A DNA stretch of 64,000 nt from Peteryoungia ipomoeae (GCF_004912165.1 NZ_STGV01000006.1:62001-126000), one strand, 5' to 3'; positions 1 to 9,144 are shown, counted from the stretch's first letter. A program made the numbers and translations. The notes: a model not told the origin generated them from the letters alone.

Positions 1-672
1 AAAGTGATGACCACGGCCAATTTCGAGCATGTGCTCGGCTCGGCCACCTATGTGCGCTCGATCGTCAACTCGGTGCTCGTCGCCACGATCGGGGCGGCTA
101 TCGGTACCTTCTTCATTCTGGTCATTGCGCTCGTCGCCCGCCGCTCGGACTTCCGGCACAATCGTGCCCTAGAATATATCGCGCTGTTCCCGCGCGCGCT
201 GCCAGGCATTATTGCCGGCCTCGGCTTCTTCTACGCCGTCATCTGGCTTCCCGGAGCAGACATCATCCGTGGCACGATCGCAGTGCTGATCCTCGCCTTC
301 ATGATCCGCTACATCCCGGTCGGCTTCGGCGCCATCGCGCCGGCGCTGGCACAGGTCGGCGAGGAACTCGACCGCGGCGCGCGCATTTCGGGGGCAGACT
401 GGTGGACCACGGTGACACGCATCATCGTGCCTATCCTGAAGCCCGCGTTGTTCAGCTGCTACGCTCTGCTCTTCATCCATTTCTTCAAGGAATATGTGAC
501 GGCCGCCTTCCTCTACCAGCCCGGCTCCGAAATCATCGGAACCACCATGCTGCAGCTCGTCGCCCAAGGCGACAACGGCCCGGTCTCCGCCCTTGCAACC
601 ATCCAAGTCATCATTACCGCCGCGTTCGTCATCCTGGCACGCCGCGTCATGGGAGCCAAAATCTATGGCTGA
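1..672 (+). CDS. ABC transporter inner-membrane permease, C-terminal part (cut by the window edge)
   Basis: This is the last 223 residues of a binding-protein-dependent transport permease; the reading frame is open to the first base, so the true start is outside the window. Several hydrophobic spans are visible, and the EAA-like cytoplasmic loop that contacts the ATPase lies near the middle (ELDRGARISGADWW, then the IIVPILKP segment). The sequence resembles the iron(III)/phosphonate/polyamine group of permeases, where two such domains are often fused in one protein. The last codons overlap the following ATPase start by 8 bases, so the two are translationally coupled. The substrate cannot be read from this part alone; the downstream enzymes suggest an organic acid. 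Confidence 0.9.
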   Translation, partial: KVMTTANFEHVLGSATYVRSIVNSVLVATIGAAIGTFFILVIALVARRSDFRHNRALEYIALFPRALPGIIAGLGFFYAVIWLPGADIIRGTIAVLILAFMIRYIPVGFGAIAPALAQVGEELDRGARISGADWWTTVTRIIVPILKPALFSCYALLFIHFFKEYVTAAFLYQPGSEIIGTTMLQLVAQGDNGPVSALATIQVIITAAFVILARRVMGAKIYG

Positions 673-1741
673 TCTTGTCCTTCAGAACCTCACGATCAAG
701 TACGGCGCAGTCACGGCTGTCGAGGATCTCAACATCCATGTAGCGTCCGGCGAGTTCCTGACGTTGCTCGGCCCCTCTGGCTGCGGCAAGTCCACCTCGC
801 TCTTTTCTGTCGCTGGCCTCAACCATGCGACATCGGGTACGATCCGCGTCGGCGACCGGGTGCTGTTCGACGGCAACCCGAACAACACCGTGCCCCCGGA
901 AAAGCGCAACATCGGTCTTGTCTTTCAGTCCTACGCATTGTGGCCGCACAAGACAGTTGCGGAAAACCTGGCCTTCCCCTTGACCCTGCGCAAGATCGGG
1001 CGGGCGGAGCGTGACGAGCGCATCAAGGAGGCGCTCGGCCTCGTCGAAATGCTTCCCTATGCCGATCGCTATCCCTTCGAGCTTTCCGGCGGCCAGCAGC
1101 AGCGCGTGGCGCTTGCCCGTGCGCTCGTCTATCGCCCGCCGCTTCTGCTGCTCGACGAACCCTTGTCAAACCTCGACGCGAAACTGCGCGAGCGGGCACG
1201 GGTCTGGCTGCGCGAACTGCAGGAGCGCCTCAACGTCACCACCATCTACGTCACCCACGACCAGGCCGAGGCTTTGGCCGTATCGGACCGCATCGCCGTC
1301 ATGAGCATGGGGCGAATGCGCCAGCTCGGCACCCCGCGCGAAATCTACGAACGGCCTGCCGACAGCTTTGTCGCCGACTTCATTGGCTCCTCGAACTTCC
1401 TCACAGGCACGATGATCGAAAGCGGCACGGACCAGGCCCGGATCCGGTTGGCCGATGGCAGCGAGCTGGTGACGCCACCGGGCGAGGCAGGCACGAATGG
1501 TTCGGTCGTCGTCGCTATCCGTCCAGAAAGGATCGAGCTGACCGACGCGGCCGGTCCGAACACGATGCGCGTGTCGATCGAGCAGCGAACCTATCTCGGC
1601 TCCGTCTGGCAATACGCCGTACGATCGGGCCCGATCGAGTTTCGCATCCAGACGCCATCCGAGCTGGCGCAGGACTCTCTTCGGGTGCGCATCCCGCATG
1701 AACACTGTGCCGTGTTCCCCGACAAGCCTGGCGTCAATTGA
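665..1741 (+). CDS. ABC transporter ATP-binding protein (PotA/FbpC/UgpC type)
   Basis: This 358-residue ATPase energises the importer whose permease lies immediately upstream. The Walker A motif GPSGCGKST is at about residues 36-44, the signature LSGGQQQR and the Walker B segment LLLLDEPLSNLD follow, and the H-loop sits in TIYVTHDQAEA. A C-terminal TOBE-like regulatory region (about residues 240-358) is typical of the polyamine, iron and sugar ATPase group. The start at ATG 665 overlaps the permease stop; an in-frame upstream start would run far into the permease gene. It is followed after 7 bases by the CoA-transferase gene, which places transporter and enzymes in one operon. Confidence 0.93.
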   Translation: MADLVLQNLTIKYGAVTAVEDLNIHVASGEFLTLLGPSGCGKSTSLFSVAGLNHATSGTIRVGDRVLFDGNPNNTVPPEKRNIGLVFQSYALWPHKTVAENLAFPLTLRKIGRAERDERIKEALGLVEMLPYADRYPFELSGGQQQRVALARALVYRPPLLLLDEPLSNLDAKLRERARVWLRELQERLNVTTIYVTHDQAEALAVSDRIAVMSMGRMRQLGTPREIYERPADSFVADFIGSSNFLTGTMIESGTDQARIRLADGSELVTPPGEAGTNGSVVVAIRPERIELTDAAGPNTMRVSIEQRTYLGSVWQYAVRSGPIEFRIQTPSELAQDSLRVRIPHEHCAVFPDKPGVN

Positions 1742-1748
1742 GGGTCTC

Positions 1749-2954
1749 ATGACAAAAGAGAAAAAGACGGTTCGTTTCGATGCTGGTCAGAAGGGTTTGC
1801 TGCACGGGATCCGCGTCATTGATCTCAGTCGCGTCGTGGCGGGCAACATGCTGTCACTGCAGCTCGGCGATTTCGGTGCCGACGTCGTTAAGGTCGAGCC
1901 GCCGCAGGGCGATGCGCTGCGGGAATGGCGCGACAATGGGCATTCGCTGCACTGGAAAACCTATGGCCGCAACAAGCGGTCGATCGCGCTCAACCTGCGT
2001 CAGCCGAAGGCGCTGGAAGCGCTGAAAAAGCTGCTCGAGACCGCGGATGTCTTTATCGAGAACTTCCGTCCGGGAACGCTGGAGGAAATGGGGCTTTCGC
2101 CAGAAACCTTGCTGGCGCTCAATCCTCGGCTGATCATCGTGCGGATTTCGGGTTTCGGCCAGACAGGCCCCTATGCCAGGCTCCCCGGTTTCGGCACGCT
2201 GGTCGAGGCGATGAGCGGCTTTGCGTCTCGCACCGGCTTTCCGGACCGCGAGCCCGTCCTGCCGCCCTTGGCTCTGGCCGACATGATTTCCGGACTGACG
2301 GGCGCGAATGCCGTCATGATGGCGCTGTTTGCCCGCGAGCGTGGCGATGCTGCGGGGCAGGTGATTGATCTGTCGCTGCTCGAACCAATTTTCGCTTCGC
2401 TCGGGCCGGAAGCTTCGATCTACAAGGTCACCGGCAAGGTCAAGCAGCGGTCCGGCTCCGGTTCAAACACGGTGTCACCGCGCAATGTCTATCTGTGCGG
2501 CGACGGGAAATATGTGGCGCTGTCCGGGTCGACCCAGGTCATCGCGATGCGGATCTTCGATATTGTCGGTCGGCCCGACATGAAGGATGACCCTCGCTTT
2601 TCCACCAATGTCGAACGGGTCAGGCACCGGGAATTGGTCGATGCCGCGCTCGCTCCGTGGTTCGCCGCAAGGACCCGTGACGAGGCGCTTGCCGGAATGC
2701 GCGCCGCGGGCGCGACCGTCGGCCCCGTCTACGACATCGCCGATATCAGCATCGACCGGCATTTCGCCGAGCGGGAAATCGTTGTCGATGTCGAAGACGT
2801 TGATCTCGGCAGCATACCCCAGCACAATATCTTCCCACGTCTGTCGCAGACGCCGGGGGCGTTTCGTCATCCCGCACCCGAAGTCGGCCAGCAGACCGCG
2901 GCAATCCTGGCGGAAATCGGCTTGACGCCAGCGGATCTGGAGGGCGACGCATGA
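1749..2954 (+). CDS. CaiB/BaiF family (class III) CoA-transferase
   Basis: This 401-residue enzyme should move coenzyme A from a donor thioester, commonly succinyl-CoA, to a carboxylic acid. Family features include the N-terminal nucleotide-binding segment (RVIDLSRVVAGNMLSLQLGDFGADVVKVE, from about residue 22), the RNKRSIALNL block, the SGFGQTGPY loop and the probable catalytic aspartate D178 in LALADMISG. ATG 1749 is preferred over an in-frame ATG at 1698 because the latter lies inside the ATPase gene. It overlaps the next gene by 4 bases (ATGA). Together with that CoA-lyase it would activate and then cleave a hydroxy acid such as citramalate or malate; the actual substrate is inferred from the pairing only. 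Confidence 0.92.
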   Translation: MTKEKKTVRFDAGQKGLLHGIRVIDLSRVVAGNMLSLQLGDFGADVVKVEPPQGDALREWRDNGHSLHWKTYGRNKRSIALNLRQPKALEALKKLLETADVFIENFRPGTLEEMGLSPETLLALNPRLIIVRISGFGQTGPYARLPGFGTLVEAMSGFASRTGFPDREPVLPPLALADMISGLTGANAVMMALFARERGDAAGQVIDLSLLEPIFASLGPEASIYKVTGKVKQRSGSGSNTVSPRNVYLCGDGKYVALSGSTQVIAMRIFDIVGRPDMKDDPRFSTNVERVRHRELVDAALAPWFAARTRDEALAGMRAAGATVGPVYDIADISIDRHFAEREIVVDVEDVDLGSIPQHNIFPRLSQTPGAFRHPAPEVGQQTAAILAEIGLTPADLEGDA

Positions 2955-3799
2955 TCGCATCGCTCCTCTACGTACCGGGCAATGCGCCACGGTTTCTCGA
3001 AAAGGCGGGGCAGCGGGGCGCTGACGTTGTCATCATCGACCTCGAGGATGCCGTGCCGGAGGCCGCCAAGACCGAGGCGCGCGACGGCCTTGCACGATGG
3101 GTTCCCGCGATCCGAAAAAGCGGTTGCCAGGTCTTCGTGCGCGTCAACCAGTCCGATCGCCTGGCAGACGACGCCATCGCTGCGACGCTTGCGGGGGCCG
3201 ATGCGCTCTACATTCCGAAGGTCAACAGCCCGAATATCCTGGTCAATCTTGCCGAGGTCGTTACCCCGCACGAGGCCGATCGGGCGCCTATCGGTTTCGT
3301 GCCGCTGATCGAGGACATGAAGGGGCTTTTCGAGGTTCGCAGCATCGCTCAAGCTGCGCGGGTCTTCGCGCTGACCTCGGGCGGAGAGGATCTCGCTACC
3401 GCGATGGGCGCCCGCCCGACGCCGGAGGTCCTGCGCTATCCCAAGCTGATGATCCACTATGCGGCCAAGGAGGCGGGGATCCTGTCCTTCGGAATGCTTC
3501 GGACGACCGTCGACTTCGCCGACACCGACGCCTTGCGCGCCGCCGCATTGGAAGCGCGCGACTTCGGTTTCGATGGTGCCACCTGCATCCATCCCTCGGT
3601 GGTGCCGATTCTCAATGCAGGGTTCGCACCGACGGAGGAAGAGGTTTCCTGGGCGCGGAAGGTCATTGCCGCAAGCCAGCAGGAGGAGGCCGCGGGGCGG
3701 GGTGCCTTCATGCTGGACGACCGGTTCATCGATGCACCGATCGTGACGCGTGCCCGCAATCTTCTGCAGAAATTCGAGAAAGGGCGGCTCACCGCATGA
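2951..3799 (+). CDS. HpcH/HpaI (CitE-like) CoA-ester lyase, citramalyl/malyl-CoA lyase type
   Basis: This is a 282-residue TIM-barrel lyase of the CitE/malyl-CoA family, which retro-cleaves beta-hydroxyacyl-CoA esters to acetyl-CoA (or propionyl-CoA) plus a 2-oxoacid. The N-terminal LYVPGNAPRFLEKA and the acidic metal site IIDLEDAVPEAAK are visible, as are VRVNQ, the SGGEDLATAMG block and the C-terminal GATCIHPSVVPILN signature. Its start overlaps the stop of the CoA-transferase gene, so both are expected to be made together. The family does not by itself separate citramalyl-, malyl- and methylmalyl-CoA; pyruvate or glyoxylate would be the expected second product. Confidence 0.92.
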   Translation: MIASLLYVPGNAPRFLEKAGQRGADVVIIDLEDAVPEAAKTEARDGLARWVPAIRKSGCQVFVRVNQSDRLADDAIAATLAGADALYIPKVNSPNILVNLAEVVTPHEADRAPIGFVPLIEDMKGLFEVRSIAQAARVFALTSGGEDLATAMGARPTPEVLRYPKLMIHYAAKEAGILSFGMLRTTVDFADTDALRAAALEARDFGFDGATCIHPSVVPILNAGFAPTEEEVSWARKVIAASQQEEAAGRGAFMLDDRFIDAPIVTRARNLLQKFEKGRLTA

Positions 3800-4812
3800 C
3801 CCAAGACATCCTCCAAGGCGCCGAGCACGGCACACGCGGCCGGCGTATCCTTGTCAGCCACAACACGATTGCCGAAAAAGCGATCCGGCTCCTGAACCAG
3901 CACGATATCGACGTGTTCTTCTCACCGCCCTACGACCCCTCTGATGTGGTGGCGAGACGTGCGGCCGAGCTTGCAATCGATGGCTTCATGGTGCGTCAGG
4001 GGCGTATCAATGCCGAAGTGATCGCAGCCTCCCCCAAACTCAAGGTGATCGCAAAGCATGGCGTCGGCGTCGACAATGTCGACCTTGAGGCCGCAGCGAA
4101 GCTCGGCATTCCCGTGCTTCGCGCCATGGGATCGAATTCCCGGGCAGTGGCCGAGCATACGATTGCCCTGGCACTTAGCCTGGTCAAGGAGGTCTTGCCA
4201 CTCGACAAGGCAGTAAAGTCCGGTGCTTGGCCCAAGCCGACCTTTGTCGGCAAGGATTTCCTCGGCGCCACGATCGGTCTTGTCGGTTATGGCGGGATCG
4301 GGCGCGAGACAGCGCGCATGGCGCAAGCGCTTGGAATGGAAGTGGTGGTCTACGACCCCTATGCGCCAACCGCCGCAGAGGCCGACGGCTTTGCATCGGC
4401 CGCCGATGTCGACGCGATGCTGCCGTCGCTCGACATCCTGAGCATTCATTGCCCCCTGACGGCAGCGACGCGCAATCTCATCGATGCCCGTCGTCTTGGT
4501 CTCATGAAAGCCTCTGCGGTTCTGGTGAACACCGCCCGCGGCGGCATCATCAACGAGGCCGACCTTGCAGAGGCACTTGAAAGTGGAACGATTGCAGGGG
4601 CGGCGCTGGACAGCTTCGAAACCGAGCCGCCGGCCGCCGACAGCCCGCTCTGGTCGCTGAAAACACTGATCGCGACGCCCCATATCGGCGGTGTCACCTA
4701 TGGCTCCGCCGACGCGATGGCAATCATTGCCGCCCAGCACATTATCAGCGTTCTCGACGGCAATGCGCCGGATGAACGCTCGATCGCCCGTCCAACCGAA
4801 CTTTCTGCCTGA
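3796..4812 (+). CDS. D-isomer-specific 2-hydroxyacid dehydrogenase
   Basis: This is a 338-residue NAD(P)-dependent oxidoreductase of the D-2-hydroxyacid dehydrogenase family. The Rossmann motif GYGGIG is at about residues 164-169 and is followed 21 residues later by a VVYDPY strand whose aspartate suggests NAD preference. The catalytic arginine lies in NTARGG and the catalytic histidine in ATPHIGGVT. The start at ATG 3796 overlaps the lyase stop by 4 bases; the frame is open far upstream but that part lies inside the lyase gene. Context suggests it interconverts a 2-oxo and a 2-hydroxy acid feeding the neighbouring CoA-transferase or aldolase. Phosphoglycerate and sulfolactate dehydrogenases are relatives, so the exact substrate is open. 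Confidence 0.92.
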   Translation: MTQDILQGAEHGTRGRRILVSHNTIAEKAIRLLNQHDIDVFFSPPYDPSDVVARRAAELAIDGFMVRQGRINAEVIAASPKLKVIAKHGVGVDNVDLEAAAKLGIPVLRAMGSNSRAVAEHTIALALSLVKEVLPLDKAVKSGAWPKPTFVGKDFLGATIGLVGYGGIGRETARMAQALGMEVVVYDPYAPTAAEADGFASAADVDAMLPSLDILSIHCPLTAATRNLIDARRLGLMKASAVLVNTARGGIINEADLAEALESGTIAGAALDSFETEPPAADSPLWSLKTLIATPHIGGVTYGSADAMAIIAAQHIISVLDGNAPDERSIARPTELSA

Positions 4813-4820
4813 GGTATTTG

Positions 4821-5498
4821 ATGACTTACGGATTTCGCGTCAAACAGAACTGGGATCGCATCACGCCGTCGCTCGTGGAGGAATTTCGCAGTCTCCCCGT
4901 GGCCAATGTCAGCGATTCCATGTCGCGCCTCTGCGCATTTGGCGCCGGCATGCGGCCGATGCATCGCTCCGGCACGCTCGCCGGGCCGGCGTTGACGGTA
5001 CGCACCCGGCCTGGTGACAACCTGATGCTGCACAAGGCGATCGACATGGCGAAGCCCGGCGACGTGATTGTGGTCGATGCTGCAGCCGATATGGCCAATT
5101 CGCTGATGGGCGAGTTGATGCTGGCCCACGCAATCCGCCGCGGCGTTGCAGGCTTCGTGCTCAACGGAGCGCTTCGGGATGCGGAAGCGTTCCTCGAGCG
5201 CAACCTCCCGACCTTTGCCGTCGGCGTGACCCATCGTGGTCCCTATCGCACAGGTCCGGGCGAGATCGGTCTGCCGATCGCCATCAATGGCACCGTCATC
5301 GAGTCGGGCGATCTGATCCTCGGTGATCTCGATGGCGTGGTCAGTGTGCCGAAGGCGGAAGCTGCCGCCATCCTTGCCGCGACAATCAAGAAAAACCAGG
5401 CGGAAAACAAGCAGATGGCGGAAACCGAGGCCGGCACGGTCAACCGCGATTGGGTCGACAAGGCCCTCATCGAGGCGGGATGCGAGTTCATCGACTGA
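4821..5498 (+). CDS. RraA family protein, probable 4-hydroxy-2-oxoacid aldolase / oxaloacetate decarboxylase
   Basis: This 225-residue protein belongs to the RraA-like fold shared by the RNase E inhibitor RraA and the class II 4-hydroxy-4-methyl-2-oxoglutarate (HMG) aldolases. Visible family blocks are PVANVSDSM near the N-terminus, the GDVIVVDAAADM and GELM blocks and the R-D pair (R119, D120) that binds pyruvate enolate and metal. The usual DG-x-x-RD is here LNGALRD. A TTG lies two codons earlier; ATG 4821 follows a GAGG-like ribosome site. It is the last gene of the operon. Next to a CoA-lyase and a hydroxyacid dehydrogenase, an aldolase or decarboxylase yielding pyruvate fits better than RNase regulation. 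Confidence 0.88.
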   Translation: MTYGFRVKQNWDRITPSLVEEFRSLPVANVSDSMSRLCAFGAGMRPMHRSGTLAGPALTVRTRPGDNLMLHKAIDMAKPGDVIVVDAAADMANSLMGELMLAHAIRRGVAGFVLNGALRDAEAFLERNLPTFAVGVTHRGPYRTGPGEIGLPIAINGTVIESGDLILGDLDGVVSVPKAEAAAILAATIKKNQAENKQMAETEAGTVNRDWVDKALIEAGCEFID

Positions 5499-5729
5499 CA
5501 AGCTCAGCCATCGTCCCGAAAGAGATCTCTCGATCTTGGATCGCGGATACGACTCTCAGCGGGCGATGACACACCATCCGCCTTGCGATGGCGTCCACCA
5601 AGTCAATGCGTAGCTCCGGCGGACCATGGTGGGACTTCTGGACGCCAGTTCAGGGCAACGCATCGTCTTGGCTAGTCGAAAAGACAGGCACGTTGTTCGG
5701 TCCTGATCCAGCGATCTGAAGCGCCCTCT
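5499..5729. other. Intergenic region between convergent genes
   Basis: About 230 bases separate the RraA-type gene (+) from fhuC (-). No open frame with family features and no strong stem with a T-run was found. Only a short AGAGATCTCT palindrome near 5521 stands out. Confidence 0.5.
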
Positions 5730-6518
5730 TTATCTGGCAAAAGCCAAAAACTTGCCTGTAGGGACATGCGGCATGACGTCCATCGGCAAACCATAGATGC
5801 GTTGAAGTGCTCCCGGCGTCATGATCGTCTCCGGTGCTCCCTCTATGATCATGCGGCCAGAATGGAGAGCGGTGATGGTATCGCAGAAGCGGGACGCCAT
5901 GTTGATATCGTGCAGCACGATAATGATACCGAGACCTTTCTCCTGAGACAGTTTGCGGATCAGTGTTAGCACCTCGATCTGGTGGGCAATGTCGAGGGCC
6001 GAGATTGGTTCGTCAAGCAACAGGCATTCCGTATCCTGAGCCACCAGCATGGCGAGCCATGCGCGCTGTCGTTCGCCGCCGGAGAGCGTGTCGACGAGGC
6101 GGTCGGCGAGCGGTGCGACACCGGTCATCGCAATTGCTTCCTCTGTCTTTTGTCTGTCCACCTCGCCAAACCGACCCAGCGCGCCGTGCCAGGGATAGCG
6201 TCCAAGCGATACAAGTTCGCGGACGGTCAATCCGGCTGCTGAGGGCAAGTGCTGCGCCAGATAGGCGATCTTGCGCGCCAGCGACCGATCTCCCCAAGTG
6301 TCGAGCGGTCGTCCGTCCAGCATGATGGTGCCACTGCTGGGCGCCTGCTGGCGCGCCAAAAGCTTCAAAAGCGTCGATTTGCCGGAGCCGTTGTGCCCGA
6401 TCAGTCCGAGAACCTCGCCATCCAGCGGGATCTCAAGCGTCAGCGGTGCAAGAATGGGTCGCTCGGCCACGTCGAAACCGACGTTGCAAAGTGAGAAGGT
6501 CGATCTCTGTCTGTTCAA
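5730..6518 (-). CDS. fhuC: Ferric-hydroxamate siderophore ABC transporter ATP-binding protein
   Basis: This 262-residue ATPase powers uptake of ferric siderophore through FhuB. The Walker A motif GHNGSGKST lies near residue 37, the signature LSGGERQR in mid-protein, and the Walker B LLLDEPISALD is followed by IIVLHDINMA, as in FhuC/FepC/BtuD-type ATPases. The start chosen is TTG 6518. It has AAGGA seven bases upstream and overlaps the fhuF stop in a TTGA arrangement, matching the other junctions of this operon. The frame remains open upstream into fhuF, but no recognisable FhuC sequence lies there. It is the last gene of the siderophore uptake operon. Confidence 0.92.
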   Translation of the reverse strand: MNRQRSTFSLCNVGFDVAERPILAPLTLEIPLDGEVLGLIGHNGSGKSTLLKLLARQQAPSSGTIMLDGRPLDTWGDRSLARKIAYLAQHLPSAAGLTVRELVSLGRYPWHGALGRFGEVDRQKTEEAIAMTGVAPLADRLVDTLSGGERQRAWLAMLVAQDTECLLLDEPISALDIAHQIEVLTLIRKLSQEKGLGIIIVLHDINMASRFCDTITALHSGRMIIEGAPETIMTPGALQRIYGLPMDVMPHVPTGKFLAFAR

Positions 6519-7195
6519 GATTTGATCCTTTTTACTCGATCTGGGCAAAGGGTGCCGCAATTCTCGACGCCCCGAACGCGGTCCCTCAAACAGCAGACTT
6601 TTCGACGACGCACGCGCAACCCTTCTTCCTCGACATAGCGGATGGCGTCCGTCATCGGGGCGGGGAGGGCAAAGCCCGAGATTTTCCCAGGAAGCTGGCG
6701 AACAATCCACTCGAGATAATGCGCCGCATTGCCCCAGAAGATCTTTTTCGACAGGCCGCTCCGCCTTGCCAAAGCCTCAATGAGCGGGGTCAGATGTGTG
6801 GAGACCAGCAGGGAGGCTGCCTGATCTCCATCTTCTGTCGTGAAATCGGAAGGGACGCGCAGTGCGACCGGCTGGCCGTCATCATCGACGACGATCTCTG
6901 TAGTCTCGATGTCGGCACGAACGGCTCTTCCCCCGATCACGGACAGGGCCATGACGGGGATGATCACGGTCGCCAGATATTTCTGCGACCACAGGGAAAC
7001 CAGATAGCTATCGGGTTTGACGCCAAAGCGTCGTGCATAGCTTTCGATGAGAAAAGCAAAGGCATCGGCCTCCAGCACCTGCGCTGATGGCACCACCCTG
7101 CGGATTTCCGCACCATCGGATAGTCTGCCGCGAATAGGCGCCAACGGGCCGATCAATCGCGCGAGCAAATCCTGTGGGCTGGCGATGCCGCTCAT
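6515..7195 (-). CDS. fhuF: FhuF-like siderophore-iron reductase
   Basis: This 226-residue protein should reduce ferric iron in the cytoplasm so that it leaves the imported hydroxamate siderophore. It has the C-terminal cysteine cluster of the FhuF [2Fe-2S] family: C201-C202, C213 and C217. The spacing is CC-x10-C-x3-C, one residue longer at the end than the CC-x10-C-x2-C of E. coli FhuF. The body matches the FhuF/ferric reductase layout, including a central SLWSQKYLATVIIP segment. It overlaps fhuB (ATGA) and fhuC (TTGA), so production is coupled to the transporter. Confidence 0.87.
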   Translation of the reverse strand: MSGIASPQDLLARLIGPLAPIRGRLSDGAEIRRVVPSAQVLEADAFAFLIESYARRFGVKPDSYLVSLWSQKYLATVIIPVMALSVIGGRAVRADIETTEIVVDDDGQPVALRVPSDFTTEDGDQAASLLVSTHLTPLIEALARRSGLSKKIFWGNAAHYLEWIVRQLPGKISGFALPAPMTDAIRYVEEEGLRVRRRKVCCLRDRVRGVENCGTLCPDRVKRIKS

Positions 7196-9144
7196 GGGTG
7201 TCTCCGGTAAAGGAGCCAGAGGAAGTAAGGTCCGCCGACAAAGGCGGCGAGCACGCCTGCTGGGATCTCGTAAGGAAAGTGAATGCTGCGACCGAGCCAG
7301 TCAGCCGTGGTCATCAAGGCTGCCCCGATGGCTGCCGCACACAAGGCTCGGTTCAGTGGTTTTGGAGGCGTGGTCATTGCCGCGATATGGGGGGCGATGA
7401 GGCCGACAAAGCTCAAGGGGCCTACGATCAGGGTCGCCGCGGCAGTCAGGACGGCTGACAGCGACAGAAGGGCGGTTCGGGACCGTCGCGGGGCAAGCCC
7501 CAGTTCGCGCGCCGCCTGGTCTCCGAGTGGCAGGATTTGCAACCAGCGGCGAACAAGCGGGAGCAAAGGAAGTGCGACCAGCAAGACTATCAATCCCGCC
7601 AATCCGGTGATTGCGGTGGCGCGGTAGGTGGGGCCCATCGACCAGGCCAGCACATAGACCGCACGCGGATCACCGCTTGCGAGCACAAACGTGATGAGCG
7701 CGGCGGCAAAGGTGCCGATGGCGGCGCCCGCGAGCAGGACAGGTCCGGGCGCGTGGGCGGATTTGGCCGTGATGGTCATCATGACCAGAAATGTCGCGAG
7801 CGCCCCTCCAATGCCGCCCAGCAAAAGGGCCAGCGGAGAGAAGATGCCAGCCAGGAGAAGGGTTGCGACTATGCCAAGCGCTGCGCCGGAACTCACGCCG
7901 AGGCCTTCGGGGCTTGCGAGCGGATTGGCCGTGACCGACTGCATGATCGTGCCGGCCAGAGCCAGCATCGCCCCAGCCGAGGCGGCTGCAAGAACGCGCG
8001 GCCATCGACCCAAAAACAGATCCGCCAATGGAAGGTTGTCGATGAACAGCTGCTCGCCCAGTGAAAAGATGGCGATGGCGCCCATCACGACGATCGCGAT
8101 GACAAGGGCGAAGTGCGGGCGGTGGCGCGGGCTGGAATTGGGCGCCCGTGCTTCAGCGTGCAGCGCCGTTAAAGGCATGTTTTTCAAAAGTAGTAGCAGC
8201 AGGAAGGCGCCGAAAAATGCGGTTGCCGTGCCGGTGGGAACCTCAGCGATGTAGGGGGCCATCACCAGGACCGAACCATCGGCAAGAAGCAGGAGCGCTC
8301 CGCCCAGAAGCGGCGACCACAACAGGCGCTCCGAAAAGGTTCGAGCGCCTGCAAATCGCGCCAGGTGCGGCGCCGCAAGCCCAATGAAAGCGATGACGCC
8401 GACCCTTGCCACGACGAAGGCAGCGAGGACTGATGCGAGAAACAAGCTTGCGAGCCTCAGTGTCCGCACGGGTACGCCGAGGCTGCGGCCGCTTGCATCG
8501 TCGAGCCCGGCAATCGCCAGCGGACGGGCGAGTAGTACAAGCATCGGAATGCAGATCGCCAAGCGCCACGCGAGCGCCAAGGCATTTGAAAAGTCGTTCT
8601 GAACGAGGGAGCCGCTGGCCCAGATGAAGACAGAGCGCAGATATTCATGGTTGAAGAGTGCGAGCACGACTGAGGCAGTTCCGGCAAAGAAACTGACGAT
8701 CATCCCGGCAAGAAGCATGGTGACAGGTGAAAAACCGCCTTTAGACGCGAGCAGCGTAACAAGCCCCAGTGTGGCCAGGGCGCCGGTGATCGCGGCTAAC
8801 TCAATGGACCATGTCGCCATTCCCGGCGCTGCGAGCGCCGCGAGCGTGATGGCAAGCTGCGCGCCGGAGAGAAGTCCCAGGGTGCTGGGTTCGGCGAGCG
8901 GGTTTTTCAGAACCTGCTGGAAGACTATTCCAGACAGTGACAGGGCCGCTCCAGCGAACAGCGCCACAAATATTCGGGGAAAAAGGGCGTAGTGTAGATA
9001 GGTCTCGCCGAAGCTGTCTGCTGCAGGATTGAGGATCGCCACCATGATCCGCGACAGAGGTACATGGCTGCTGTAGCCCACAATGGTGAGGGTAAATGCC
9101 GACAGAAGCAGCAGTATGAACAGGATTGAGGGGCGAAGCGTCAT
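7192..9144 (-). CDS. fhuB: Ferric-hydroxamate ABC transporter permease, two fused FecCD domains
   Basis: This 650-residue inner-membrane protein consists of two homologous FecCD permease halves, each with many hydrophobic helices, as in E. coli FhuB (660 residues). The first half includes the FAGAALSLSGIVFQQVLKNPLAEPSTLG block and the second half its counterpart SAGAMLALAGTIMQSVTANPLASPEGLG, where the periplasmic and ATPase-contact loops follow. The ATG at 9144 is used because it overlaps the fhuD stop (ATGA) and opens directly into a hydrophobic helix; an extended frame to 9267 lies inside fhuD. It partners FhuD and FhuC. Confidence 0.94.
   Translation of the reverse strand: MTLRPSILFILLLLSAFTLTIVGYSSHVPLSRIMVAILNPAADSFGETYLHYALFPRIFVALFAGAALSLSGIVFQQVLKNPLAEPSTLGLLSGAQLAITLAALAAPGMATWSIELAAITGALATLGLVTLLASKGGFSPVTMLLAGMIVSFFAGTASVVLALFNHEYLRSVFIWASGSLVQNDFSNALALAWRLAICIPMLVLLARPLAIAGLDDASGRSLGVPVRTLRLASLFLASVLAAFVVARVGVIAFIGLAAPHLARFAGARTFSERLLWSPLLGGALLLLADGSVLVMAPYIAEVPTGTATAFFGAFLLLLLLKNMPLTALHAEARAPNSSPRHRPHFALVIAIVVMGAIAIFSLGEQLFIDNLPLADLFLGRWPRVLAAASAGAMLALAGTIMQSVTANPLASPEGLGVSSGAALGIVATLLLAGIFSPLALLLGGIGGALATFLVMMTITAKSAHAPGPVLLAGAAIGTFAAALITFVLASGDPRAVYVLAWSMGPTYRATAITGLAGLIVLLVALPLLPLVRRWLQILPLGDQAARELGLAPRRSRTALLSLSAVLTAAATLIVGPLSFVGLIAPHIAAMTTPPKPLNRALCAAAIGAALMTTADWLGRSIHFPYEIPAGVLAAFVGGPYFLWLLYRRHP

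Noticed and set aside
3097..3795. Upstream extension of the hydroxyacid dehydrogenase frame
   Set aside because: It lies inside the lyase gene; the family start is at 3796 with a 4-base overlap.
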